A stretch of DNA of 20,864 nucleotides from Bacteroidia bacterium (GCA_013044305.1 JABEUT010000196.1:1-20864); one strand, 5' to 3'. Counted from the first letter of the stretch, positions 8,309 through 16,030 are shown. The notes: generated from the letters alone by a model not told the origin. A program made the numbers and translations.

Positions 8309-9314
8309 CTTCCGGCTTCAATATACTGTAGTCGCCTATGTTTATATTCATTGTCCTTCCTTCATAGTGTGCGTTATTGCCCATCATTGAACAGGAAACA
8401 ATGGCGTTTTTCAACGAAGAGCCTGCCTGTATGATGCTGTCGGACACTACTGAATTGTTTAACGCAGTTCCGGCCCCGATAGATACATAAGGACCTACAA
8501 CCGAGTTGATGATCTTCACATTTTCGCCTATATGGCAGGGTTGTATCAGCACTGCATTTTTCACCTCCGCTGACCGGGGTATATTTGCTTGAGGCTTGGT
8601 TTCGAGCATTCTTTTATTGGTTAACAGCGTAGCCTCTTTATTTCCGCAATCGAGCCATTCCGATACTTCTGCCACGGTAAACCGCGTTCCCTTTTGCTTC
8701 ATGTTCTCCAGTGCGTTGGTGAGCTGGTATTCTCCCTTTTCTTTCAGGTCGTTATCTACCAGACGCTGCATCTCCTTTTTCAGGACGGCGCCGTCTTTCA
8801 AATAATAAATGCCTATGATGGCAAGGTCGGAAACAAATTGGGCAGGCTTTTCTATAAAGTCGGTTACAAAATGGTTTTCATCGAGTTTCACCACGCCGAA
8901 GGCTTTGGGGTCGGCTACTTTCTGCACCCATATTATGCCGTCCTTATTTTCATCAATGGTCACCTGTCCTCTGAATAAAGTATCGGAGAATGCGATTATT
9001 ATTTTGCCCTCCAGCATAGGTCCGGCGCATAACGCAGCATGTGCTGTTCCGAGAGCCTGTTCCTGATAAAAGATCTTTCCTTTGGCGCCCGCATTTTTGG
9101 CTATGTTCAACAGGTTTTCTTCGGCTTCCTTTCCGAAGTTTACCCCTATGATGAAACCAATCTCCTCTATCTTATGGACGCTCATGGCGCAAATATCCTC
9201 TACAAGGTGCTGCACCATCGGCCTGCCTGCAATAGGTATCAGGGGTTTGGGAACCGTAAGTGTGTGCGGGCGCATGCGTTTGCCAGAACCGGCCATGGGA
9301 ATTATTAACTTCAT
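8298..9314 (-). CDS. Sugar-phosphate nucleotidyltransferase with left-handed beta-helix tail
   Basis: The 338 residues contain a nucleotidyltransferase (Rossmann-like) domain at about 1-235. It starts MKLIIPMAGSGKRMRPHT with VPKPLIPIAGRPM, the nucleotide-binding GxGxRxxPxT and substrate-lysine (PKP) motifs. QALGTAHA at 86-93, SDTLF at 110-114 and IEKP at 154-157 complete the active site. Residues about 245-330 are hexapeptide-like repeats forming a left-handed beta-helix. The family makes NDP-sugars from sugar-1-phosphate and NTP. The exact sugar (glucose with dTTP or UTP, mannose with GTP, or other) cannot be told from sequence. It is the first gene of the operon with TPR, DUF4292 and EnvC-like genes, so its product may feed envelope polysaccharide. 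A -7 box and a leader hairpin lie upstream. Confidence 0.9.
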   Translation of the reverse strand: MKLIIPMAGSGKRMRPHTLTVPKPLIPIAGRPMVQHLVEDICAMSVHKIEEIGFIIGVNFGKEAEENLLNIAKNAGAKGKIFYQEQALGTAHAALCAGPMLEGKIIIAFSDTLFRGQVTIDENKDGIIWVQKVADPKAFGVVKLDENHFVTDFIEKPAQFVSDLAIIGIYYLKDGAVLKKEMQRLVDNDLKEKGEYQLTNALENMKQKGTRFTVAEVSEWLDCGNKEATLLTNKRMLETKPQANIPRSAEVKNAVLIQPCHIGENVKIINSVVGPYVSIGAGTALNNSVVSDSIIQAGSSLKNAIVSCSMMGNNAHYEGRTMNINIGDYSILKPEDGK

Positions 9315-9373
9315 GATGGGCTTTGATTTTTTTTGTATTTGTTTATTAGCAGTGCAATCAGTGGCAGATCAAT

Positions 9374-9394
9374 AATAAGCCTTCCCCGCTTATT
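9374..9394 (-). promoter_or_regulatory. Leader hairpin with G-rich loop upstream of the nucleotidyltransferase operon
   Basis: AATAAGC (minus strand 9394-9388) and GCTTATT (9380-9374) form a perfect 7-bp stem closing a 7-base loop GGGGAAG. It lies in the expected 5' leader, about 15 bases after the predicted transcription start and about 60 before the ATG. There is no following T-run, so it does not look like a terminator. It could affect transcript stability or translation, or have no role. Confidence 0.4.
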
Positions 9395-9416
9395 CAAATT
9401 AACATCGGGCCGACTG

Positions 9417-9424
9417 CAAAAATA
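9417..9424 (-). promoter_or_regulatory. -7 promoter box TATTTTTG for the nucleotidyltransferase/TPR/DUF4292/EnvC-like operon
   Basis: On the minus strand this reads TATTTTTG, a perfect TAnnTTTG. It is 102 bases upstream of the first ATG of the operon, giving a leader of roughly 95 bases. No clear -33 TTG is seen upstream. Confidence 0.5.
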
Positions 9425-9502
9425 ACGAATCCCCGCTAAAAATATGGGTACACTTTTATCATTACCGTTGTTTTGAATGTTGCGCTGTATTCTTCACGTC
9501 AT

Positions 9503-9542
9503 AAAACCGCCACGGCATTTCATCAGGAGGCAAAAGGCGGTT
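9503..9542 (-). terminator. Possible terminator hairpin after the aminotransferase gene
   Basis: On the minus strand AACCGCC (9542-9536) and GGCGGTT (9511-9505) form a perfect 7-bp GC-rich stem, ending in a short T-run TTTT (9506-9503). The 24-base loop is long and the T-run is short. It lies about 115 bases beyond the aminotransferase stop and before the next promoter. A 7-bp repeat at this spacing could arise by chance in a region this size. Confidence 0.3.
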
Positions 9543-9655
9543 GCGTGTTCAGGCACCATACTTCCACTTTATTCGGTCGGGTTATGATACGCTCGCACCC
9601 TTGCGGCCGGGCCGGGGAAGAACAAATTAATCCGATAAGAAGCCTGAATAGCTAG

Positions 9656-10849
9656 TTATGCCTGACTAACCTCGTCCATAGCCCTTATTAATTTCCGGCA
9701 TACCTGCCTTATTTCCTTTTCATTGATGATGAGAGGCGGAGCCAACCGCATGGCCGAGGGGCAAAACAGGAACCAATCGACAATGATTCCATTTTGCAGG
9801 CAGACCGCAATTACTTTTTTGCAGAATTGTTCATTCTCAAACTGTATGGCAAGCATCAGGCCTTTGCCCCTTATCTCCACAATGCTTTTGTGCTTCAGCA
9901 GCCGCCTGAACAGCTTTTCTTTAGCCTTTGCTTTCGGGGTGAGTTTCTTTTTGAGCAATTCGTTCAGCGCTGCCAGCGCGGCGGCGCAGCTTACAGGATG
10001 TCCACCAAAGGTGGTGATGTGTCCCAGAGGTGGATTGGCAGCAAGGCATTCCATCACTTTGCGGCCGGCTATAAAAGCACCAAGCGGCATGCCACCACCC
10101 AGGGCTTTGCCCAGCAGCAGGATATCCGGCGTAACGCCTGCATGTTCAAATGCAAATAGCCTGCCCGTTCTTCCGAACCCGGTTTGTATCTCGTCAAATA
10201 TGAGCAGGGCACCCGCCGTGCTGCATTTTTTGCGCAGCGCCGACAGGAATGCAGGCGATGCCGTTCGGGTTCCTCCTTCACCCTGTACGGGCTCAATGAT
10301 CACGCAGGCCGTATCTGCATTGATATCCTTCAGTGCAGTCTCGTCATTTATTTCAGACAAAGTGATGCCAGGTAGCAGCGGGCGGTAAGGCGATTTAAGT
10401 GTCTCGTCACCCATAACGCTCAAGGCGCCATGGGTACTTCCGTGATACGCATTTTTAAACGACAGTATCTGTGTGCGTCCGGTAAAGCGCTTTGCCAGCT
10501 TAAGCGCACCTTCTACAGCTTCGCTCCCCGAATTGACAAAATATACCGAGTTCAGGCTGCGGGGCAATAGTGCGGTTATCTTTTTTGCAAAAAGAGCTTG
10601 TGGCGCCTGTATGTATTCGCCATACACCATCAGGTGCGTGAACTTGTCCGCCTGTTTTTTAATGGCATCGGTTATCGCCTTGTTGCCATGCCCCAGATTG
10701 CTTACTGCAATTCCTGAAATAAGGTCGCTATATTTTTTACCATTGTTATCGGTAAGGGTAATGCCGCTGGCGCCGGTTATTTCGAGCAGCAGGGGCTCGG
10801 GGCTTGTCTGGGCAAGGGCGCTGAAAAAATCTTTTTTGTAGGATAGCAT
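9656..10849 (-). CDS. Class III PLP-dependent aminotransferase (acetylornithine aminotransferase-like)
   Basis: I use the ATG at 10849 (397 residues) over a TTG 18 bases upstream. Family features are in order: the phosphate-binding NSGSEA at 106-111, AYHGSTHGALS at 134-144, IIEPVQGEGG at 184-193, the cofactor-contacting FDEIQTGFGRTG at 218-229, and Schiff-base Lys248 in LLLGKALGGGMPLGAF. TTFGGHP at 279-285 and MRLAPPL with Arg368 complete it. The fold is that of acetylornithine, ornithine and GABA aminotransferases. It most resembles the generic Bacteroidota 'aspartate aminotransferase family' proteins related to ArgD. No arginine-biosynthesis genes are nearby, so the substrate is open and I give no symbol. 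It starts 70 bases after the ABC transporter stop on the same strand with no TAnnTTTG box between, so it may depend on read-through from that gene. Confidence 0.93.
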   Translation of the reverse strand: MLSYKKDFFSALAQTSPEPLLLEITGASGITLTDNNGKKYSDLISGIAVSNLGHGNKAITDAIKKQADKFTHLMVYGEYIQAPQALFAKKITALLPRSLNSVYFVNSGSEAVEGALKLAKRFTGRTQILSFKNAYHGSTHGALSVMGDETLKSPYRPLLPGITLSEINDETALKDINADTACVIIEPVQGEGGTRTASPAFLSALRKKCSTAGALLIFDEIQTGFGRTGRLFAFEHAGVTPDILLLGKALGGGMPLGAFIAGRKVMECLAANPPLGHITTFGGHPVSCAAALAALNELLKKKLTPKAKAKEKLFRRLLKHKSIVEIRGKGLMLAIQFENEQFCKKVIAVCLQNGIIVDWFLFCPSAMRLAPPLIINEKEIRQVCRKLIRAMDEVSQA

Positions 10850-10919
10850 GTATCTATCGGCATTCAATGACCGGCTGCTTGCAATTCACTTTCCAACAAT
10901 ATATCTCCCGTTTGCTGCT

Positions 10920-13900
10920 CTATGACTTTTTGCCTTTGCCAAAGATGAACGGTATTTTTATGCCTCCCAGCAAGTCCAGAAATTTTTTCAGAACCGAGAA
11001 GTATAGTGTGATGATAAGGGTGGCAGTCATGCCCCAGATTATTCCCATGTTCACCATAAAGGTATCGAATAACTGACCCAGAACCCTTTTGGTAGGGGCG
11101 TAGAACTGGGCGTTGCCGAAGAGGCTTGATTTATCGGGATCGAGGTAAATTGGGTCTATCTTCTGCACTATTTCATGGTTCAGTTCTATGGAACTGTTCA
11201 GCAGTTCGCTCTGATTGGTTACAACGTTTTTCAGGTTATCGTTGGAGTACTCGTCCTGTTCCTTCAGAAAGGCCGCCTTCTGGGCATCGGTAGCCTGCAA
11301 CGATTCTACGAGCTTATCCTTGGCGTCCTGTGCGCCATTTTCCATTTGCCGGTAATAGTCGGTCAGCTGATTGAGATAATCGTTCGTTTTGCTGTATATT
11401 GAAGGCGAAAAATGTTTAGGGTCGAGGCTGTCTGCACAACAAAACACGATCTTCGGGGTGTGCCTCATTTCTTTCCTGATCTCGTTTTGCAGCAGCAGCA
11501 AGCCGTCGGATACATCAATAGCCGATGCAGGTTTGTTGTAATTTTCGTTCACGCTTTCCAGGGTGTTGGTCATGCGCTGCATCCAGTACCCTTTTTTATA
11601 GTTGGCTATGCTGAAGAACTTATCATAAGGATAGAATTTCCTCTCATAGTCGTTGTTCATGTACTGATCTACGGCTAGCGCCTCGTAAGCCCAGCGCGAG
11701 GCCATAACCTGCCCTACAAAGGGTACTTCCGTTTGAGATGAAACGAAGGGGATGGGATTTAATTTGTCGAATTTAACGACTACGCCGCTAAGCAGCAATT
11801 GCGGAATGATAAGAAATGGTATGAGTATATATATGGTTACCGCGGAGTTGAAACTGGCAGAGATATTTAGGCCGAGAAGATTGGCAAAACATGAAACGGT
11901 GAACAATATGGCCCAGTAATCAACCCACATGCCCTTTAGTTCGAGTATGGAATTGCCTACAAGGACAAAAAGCAGCATTTGCAGGGCCGAGATGCTGAAC
12001 ATAATGAGTATTTTGGAAATGAGGTAGCTGCCCTTGCTAAGGTTCAGGAAGGCTTCGCGCTTTCTTATCTTCTGGTCGCGGATAATTTCCTCGGCGCTAA
12101 CCATCAAACCGAGGAACAGTGCCACTATCACTGACATGAAAATGTAGGTAGGCAGGTTGTCGTTGGTACGGAATATGTAGCCTACTTTGCCGGAGGAGGT
12201 ATCGCTGCTGTGGTAACGAATCAGGAATGCGAGGATGAAGGCGAGGAGCGGGGCCTCGAGCAGGCTTATTACCACGTATTGGGTATTGGTAAGCTTCGAA
12301 AGCACATCGCGGGTGATGAATGTTTTTAGCTGGCTGAACACTCCCGGGGTGTGGAACTCGGCCGCGGGCGGCATCTCATATTTATCGTCCTGCGCAGGCG
12401 CTTCAAAGTGTTTAAGGAAATGCCCGTTCCACTCCAGAGGCGATATCTTCCGGTTCCTCGTAAGGTCGCCATACTCGTCGAGTACCTTGGCGTCTATTAT
12501 ATTGAATATTTGTTCGGGGTTAACGTTGCCGCAGGTAAGGCACTCGCTTTCGTTTGCATTTACCTGATTGCTTATGTTTTTAAAATATACTACGGCATCA
12601 ATCGGGTTTCCATAATAGATGGGGTATCCGCCGGTATCGAGGATATACAGCTTGTCGAACATCTTGAAAATATCGGATGAGGGCTGGTGTATAACCACGA
12701 ATACGAGCTTGCCCTTCAGAGTAAGCTCCTTGAGCAGGTCCATGATGTTTTCAGAATCGCGCGAGGAAAGCCCCGATGTGGGCTCGTCGACAAAAAGAAT
12801 GCCGGGTTCGCGGATGAGTTCAAGTGCAATGTTCAGGCGCTTGCGCTGCCCGCCGCTTATGGTTTGCTCCAATGGGTTCCCCACCTTCAGATGGCTTGAC
12901 TCGAACAGCCCCAAATCGGTAAGTACTTTGTTCACCCTTACGGTTATCTCGGCATCGCTCAAGTTACCGAAGGATAGCTTGGCGCTGTAAAAAAGGTTTT
13001 GAAATACCGAAAGGTCTTCAATGAGCAGGTCGTCCTGCGGCACATAGCCTATCTGCCCTGCCACCGCTTTATTGCCAGAGTGTATGTTTATGTTGTTGAT
13101 GAGCACCTCGCCCTGTGTAGGCACCGACAGGCCGTTTAATATTTTAAGAAGCGTGCTCTTGCCGGCTCCGCTACCGCCCATTATTCCCACCAGCTTGCCC
13201 GATTCCTCCTTTATATTTATATCGTGCAGCCCCTGTTTGTTTTTGTTGAAAAAATAATTGATGTGTCTTGCCTCAAAAACTATCTTGGCCCTTGTTTCGC
13301 TTGCAAGGTAGGAGCCTACCACATCGCTGTAATAAATAGGCCGTATCTTGGGGTTGCGCACCGAAGCGCCCTGATTGAATACATTTACCTTGCTCGGTTT
13401 TATCACCTGTCCGTTCAGGTACATGGTGGCGCTGCCCAGATAGCGGAAAATGTACATATTTACACTCGCTATGTACAGTATGGATATTTCACCTTCCAGG
13501 TCTTCGCAATAAATATGCCTTGCGCCGCCCTGTGCAGGCTGCTGAAGGGCATCAATCAGCAAGAGCCGCGACTTGTCGGCGGGACGGGCTTCAGGAGACT
13601 CGGTAAATTCCTTTATGGATGTGAATTCATCAGGCTGTATATTGAAACTTTCTGACACTGTGGAGATGAACTCCATCTCCTGCTGCGAAATGCCCGATTC
13701 GGAATTGACAAACTCTATTAGGCGGATAAGTACTACTACCTTTTGCTTTTGCGCCAGTTCTTTGTTGATGTCGCTGCATATACGCAGCACCTTTACGGAG
13801 TTTAACGATAGCTTTTTTTCACTTCCGTCCTTGCGTTTAGTGGTCTGGTGCAGCTCTTCGCGGTACTGCTCGTATAAGGCCAGGTATTGCTCAACAAGTT

Positions 13901-14024
13901 CCTGATTGAGTTGTTCCTTCAGGAACGACTTTACAATTTCACTTCCTTTAATATTTTCCCCCGATTCCGCTTTTGCCAAAATAGCAAAGAGTTGCATCAG
14001 GGCACGTAGTATCCGTTCACTCAT
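10920..14024 (-). CDS. ABCG-type ABC transporter (ATPase + permease fusion) with TerB-like N-terminus and large extracytoplasmic insert
   Basis: The 1034-residue half-transporter has its ATPase before its membrane domain. Residues 1-140 look like a TerB-type helical domain, with two similar halves (LMQLFAILAKAESGENI; LIRLIEFVNSESGISQQEMEFI). Residues about 165-240 are beta-rich and may be a degenerate FHA-like domain. The ATPase (about 248-470) has Walker A GSGAGKST at 284-291, Q-loop Gln330, signature SGGQR at 390-394, Walker B ILFVDEP at 409-415 and switch His446. TM helices lie near 583-602, 626-646, 670-690, 703-722, 729-749 and 987-1009. Between TM5 and TM6 is a 235-residue insert with coiled-coil-like helices, much longer than the corresponding ABCG loop. 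The substrate is unknown; lipid, polysaccharide or peptide export would all fit. Divergent from the lipoprotein-lolD pair, with a -7 box 22 bases upstream. Confidence 0.88.
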   Translation of the reverse strand: MSERILRALMQLFAILAKAESGENIKGSEIVKSFLKEQLNQELVEQYLALYEQYREELHQTTKRKDGSEKKLSLNSVKVLRICSDINKELAQKQKVVVLIRLIEFVNSESGISQQEMEFISTVSESFNIQPDEFTSIKEFTESPEARPADKSRLLLIDALQQPAQGGARHIYCEDLEGEISILYIASVNMYIFRYLGSATMYLNGQVIKPSKVNVFNQGASVRNPKIRPIYYSDVVGSYLASETRAKIVFEARHINYFFNKNKQGLHDINIKEESGKLVGIMGGSGAGKSTLLKILNGLSVPTQGEVLINNINIHSGNKAVAGQIGYVPQDDLLIEDLSVFQNLFYSAKLSFGNLSDAEITVRVNKVLTDLGLFESSHLKVGNPLEQTISGGQRKRLNIALELIREPGILFVDEPTSGLSSRDSENIMDLLKELTLKGKLVFVVIHQPSSDIFKMFDKLYILDTGGYPIYYGNPIDAVVYFKNISNQVNANESECLTCGNVNPEQIFNIIDAKVLDEYGDLTRNRKISPLEWNGHFLKHFEAPAQDDKYEMPPAAEFHTPGVFSQLKTFITRDVLSKLTNTQYVVISLLEAPLLAFILAFLIRYHSSDTSSGKVGYIFRTNDNLPTYIFMSVIVALFLGLMVSAEEIIRDQKIRKREAFLNLSKGSYLISKILIMFSISALQMLLFVLVGNSILELKGMWVDYWAILFTVSCFANLLGLNISASFNSAVTIYILIPFLIIPQLLLSGVVVKFDKLNPIPFVSSQTEVPFVGQVMASRWAYEALAVDQYMNNDYERKFYPYDKFFSIANYKKGYWMQRMTNTLESVNENYNKPASAIDVSDGLLLLQNEIRKEMRHTPKIVFCCADSLDPKHFSPSIYSKTNDYLNQLTDYYRQMENGAQDAKDKLVESLQATDAQKAAFLKEQDEYSNDNLKNVVTNQSELLNSSIELNHEIVQKIDPIYLDPDKSSLFGNAQFYAPTKRVLGQLFDTFMVNMGIIWGMTATLIITLYFSVLKKFLDLLGGIKIPFIFGKGKKS

Positions 14025-14045
14025 AAATTTTCATTTCTGAATTTA

Positions 14046-14053
14046 CAAAGATA
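14046..14053 (-). promoter_or_regulatory. -7 promoter box TATCTTTG for the ABCG-type transporter
   Basis: On the minus strand this is TATCTTTG, a perfect TAnnTTTG, 21 bases before the ATG at 14024. The predicted leader is about 15 bases. No clear -33 TTG is seen. Confidence 0.55.
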
Positions 14054-14258
14054 AAAACATTTTATTGCCCGAACCTCTTCATTCTTTGCAGGTATAAAAA
14101 TTACGAACATCAACGATTAGCCACCCGCGTTCTTTCCGTTGACCTGCTGTTATACCATCACCCGCTTAAAACAGGGTTAAAGAGGGAATGCCAAAGAGCA
14201 TGATGCGCAAATTATAGCCTGGCATTAAAAAAGATGAAAATCTGTAAGTATATTTTTC

Positions 14259-14266
14259 TATCTTTG
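14259..14266 (+). promoter_or_regulatory. -7 promoter box TATCTTTG for the lipoprotein-lolD pair
   Basis: A perfect TAnnTTTG (TATCTTTG) sits 16 bases before the ATG at 14283, predicting a leader of only about 10 bases. It is divergent from the same sequence on the other strand at 14046-14053, about 205 bases away. Confidence 0.55.
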
Positions 14267-14282
14267 GCAAAACTAAATCTTT

Positions 14283-15119
14283 ATGAGCATACAGAAATAC
14301 CATTTTATTCTGCTTGCAGGCGTATCCATAGCTCTTTTGGTATCATGCAACAGTGGCAAGGGAAATGAGGCCGTAAAGGTTGGTACAAACAACAGCGACA
14401 GCAGCGTTGCCAAAATTTCAGCCCTTATCAGCGACCTGCCCTTTCCGGGAGGAATTGTGGACACTCTCAACAGCATTCATGCCGGATTTATTTCAAAGCT
14501 TACAAACCCGCCAGATAATGTTAGCCTTTACACTGAAAGCAATACGCAGTCGATAAACCTTGGTGTATTTGGCGCCGACCTTGCTTATGTTATCTCTTTT
14601 GAACACTTTCAGGAAGTGGGGCCATATCTGAAAAACGCAAAGAAACTGGCCGACGACATTGGTATTCCGGTAGAATTTACCGAGGAAATGATTGTGCGCT
14701 CCGAAAACAACAAGAACAATAAAGACTCACTTAAAAAAATAGTTTTTGATGGTTACAGGGTTATCGACCAAACCCTGAAACAGAACCAGCGTACAGCCGC
14801 CGAGGTGCTGGTGCTTGTAGGAGGCTGGCTGGAAGGAACCTATCTCACCACACAAAGCCTTTCAAGCGTTAGCGACACTATGAACAAAACAAAACTGTTG
14901 CATGTGCTCTACCTTCAAAAACTATATTCCGACCGGCTGCTCGGATTGCTCAACCAGATAAGCACCTCCTCTTATTGCAGCCAGCTTATTCCTCCCGTTC
15001 AGGAAATAAGAAACGCCTTTGAACAGGTACAGCCAGGCAAGGATGAAGAGCAGGCGCTGGCAACAATTATTGAAAAAGTAAAAGCCCTCCGTACCCTCGT
15101 TATTAAAGGGAATTCGTAA
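14283..15119 (+). CDS. Lipoprotein of unknown function, upstream of lolD
   Basis: The 278-residue protein starts with a lipoprotein signal: MSIQKYHFILLAGVSIALLVSC, with LVSC a canonical lipobox and Cys22 the lipidated residue. A low-complexity linker (NSGKGNEAVKVGTNNSDSS) precedes a mostly helical body. The segment TQSINLGVFGADLAYVISFEHFQE followed by YLKNAKKLADDIGIP looks like a Bacteroidota family I believe is widespread and unnamed. VLVLVGGWLEGTYLTTQSL at about 178-196 is a second conserved-looking block. No catalytic motif is visible. The lolD-type gene begins 3 bases after its stop on the same strand, so the two are almost surely co-transcribed. This suggests, but does not prove, a link to envelope transport. 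It has its own -7 box. Confidence 0.82.
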   Translation: MSIQKYHFILLAGVSIALLVSCNSGKGNEAVKVGTNNSDSSVAKISALISDLPFPGGIVDTLNSIHAGFISKLTNPPDNVSLYTESNTQSINLGVFGADLAYVISFEHFQEVGPYLKNAKKLADDIGIPVEFTEEMIVRSENNKNNKDSLKKIVFDGYRVIDQTLKQNQRTAAEVLVLVGGWLEGTYLTTQSLSSVSDTMNKTKLLHVLYLQKLYSDRLLGLLNQISTSSYCSQLIPPVQEIRNAFEQVQPGKDEEQALATIIEKVKALRTLVIKGNS

Positions 15120-15122
15120 TAA

Positions 15123-15776
15123 ATGATAGTTGCCCGGGAGATATACAAGTCGTATGGCAGCCTGAACGTGCTTAAAGGTATTAACCTTGAAATTAAAAAA
15201 GCCGAAGTTGTATCGATAGTGGGTGCTTCGGGGGCCGGGAAAACCACCTTGCTTCAAATACTTGGAACCCTTGACCGGGCAGACAAGGGCTCCATTGAAA
15301 TAAACAATATACAGGTACACTCGCTTAAAGACAAGGAGCTGTCACTGTTCCGCAACAGTAACATAGGCTTCGTTTTCCAGTTTCATTACCTGCTCCCCGA
15401 ATTTACGGCGCTGGAAAATGTGTGCATCCCGGGCTATATAGGCAAAAAAAATTCAGCAGAGGTTAAACGCAAAGCCAAAGAATTGTTAGGCATGCTCGGC
15501 CTTGAACAACGGCTGGAACACAAGCCTGCAGCTCTGTCGGGCGGCGAACAGCAGAGGGTGGCGGTAGCCAGGGCGCTCATCAACAACCCTTCGGTAATAT
15601 TCGCCGACGAGCCTTCGGGCAACCTCGATTCGGCAAATGCACGCGAACTGCATAATTTGTTTTTTTCACTCCGCGAAAAGTTTGAACAGACCTTTGTTAT
15701 TGTTACCCACAACGAGGAACTGGCAGGCATGGCAGACAGAAAACTGACCATAAAAGACGGGGCGATTACAGACTGA
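15123..15776 (+). CDS. lolD: LolD-type ABC transporter ATP-binding protein
   Basis: The 217-residue protein is a stand-alone ABC ATPase of the LolD/MacB/FtsE group: Walker A GASGAGKTT at 34-42, Q-loop Gln86 in GFVFQFHYLLPEFTALENV, signature LSGGEQQRVAVARAL at 138-152, Walker B VIFADEPSGNLDS at 158-170 and switch His196. The FQFHYLLPEFTALENV text and DEPSGNLD are typical of LolD, which powers release of outer-membrane lipoproteins from the inner membrane with LolC/LolE. No permease gene is adjacent; in Bacteroidota the partner is usually encoded elsewhere. The assignment within the LolD/MacB group rests on overall similarity, so a MacB-like role cannot be excluded. A terminator-like structure lies 34-94 bases downstream. 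Confidence 0.9.
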   Translation: MIVAREIYKSYGSLNVLKGINLEIKKAEVVSIVGASGAGKTTLLQILGTLDRADKGSIEINNIQVHSLKDKELSLFRNSNIGFVFQFHYLLPEFTALENVCIPGYIGKKNSAEVKRKAKELLGMLGLEQRLEHKPAALSGGEQQRVAVARALINNPSVIFADEPSGNLDSANARELHNLFFSLREKFEQTFVIVTHNEELAGMADRKLTIKDGAITD

Positions 15777-15809
15777 ATGGCGCCGCGACGAAATCAAATG
15801 ATAAAGGCA

Positions 15810-15888
15810 CCCCGATTTAATCAACGCCCTCATTTACAATAGGTAATGCAATGCTCTATGCACATCGGGGGCTGTTTTCAATTTTTTT
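15810..15888 (+). terminator. Probable terminator after lolD
   Basis: CCCCGAT (15810-15816) pairs perfectly with ATCGGGG (15864-15870). The enclosed 47 bases can fold further (TGCA...TGCA around 15847-15862). The stem is soon followed by TTTTCAATTTTTTTT. GC-rich arms plus the T-run on the plus strand fit an intrinsic terminator, though the loop is unusually long. Confidence 0.5.
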
Positions 15889-15914
15889 TAGAGCCTGTCT
15901 TATTCGGGAATATT

Positions 15915-15922
15915 TATATTTG
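15915..15922 (+). promoter_or_regulatory. -7 promoter box TATATTTG for the tRNA-Gly/tRNA-Leu transcript
   Basis: A perfect TAnnTTTG lies 35 bases before the 5' end of tRNA-Gly. The predicted precursor would begin with a small hairpin, CCAAAT (15928-15933) with ATTTGG (15939-15944). Confidence 0.55.
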
Positions 15923-15957
15923 CACCCCCAAATGTAATATTTGGCAGCGCAAATCAA

Positions 15958-16030
15958 GCGAAAGTAGCTCAGTTGGTAGAGCGCAACCTTGCCAAGGTTG
16001 AGGTCGCGGGTTCGAGACCCGTCTTTCGCT
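15958..16030 (+). tRNA. tRNA-Gly (anticodon GCC)
   Basis: A complete 73-base cloverleaf. The acceptor stem is GCGAAAG with CTTTCGC and discriminator T. The D arm is GCTC-AGTTGGTA-GAGC. The anticodon stem CAACC/GGTTG closes loop TTGCCAA with anticodon GCC. The T arm is GCGGG-TTCGAGA-CCCGT. The CCA end is not encoded. tRNA-Leu follows 36 bases later on the same strand. Confidence 0.97.

Larger units (their letters stand above)
9315..9655 (-). other. 341-base non-coding region: leader of the envelope operon and 3' flank of the aminotransferase gene
   Basis: No convincing gene lies here. On the minus strand, from 9655 downward, it holds the 3' flank of the aminotransferase gene with a hairpin at 9505-9542, then the -7 box at 9417-9424, then a leader of about 95 bases with a second hairpin at 9374-9394. 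The stretch just before the ATG at 9314 is A-rich rather than Shine-Dalgarno-like, as is common in Bacteroidota. A 60-codon frame on the plus strand (9473-9655) has no recognisable protein character. Confidence 0.7.

Noticed and set aside
9473..9655. 60-codon open frame on plus in the non-coding region
   Set aside because: No signal peptide, domain, ribosome binding site or promoter box; the composition looks random.
14088..14156. Nested inverted repeats (GCAGG/CCTGC, CAACG/CGTTG, GGTATAA/TTATACC) between the divergent transporter and lipoprotein genes
   Set aside because: Arms of 5-7 bases with long loops are expected by chance in a 258-base region, there is no terminator or promoter beside them, and the alternatives exclude each other.
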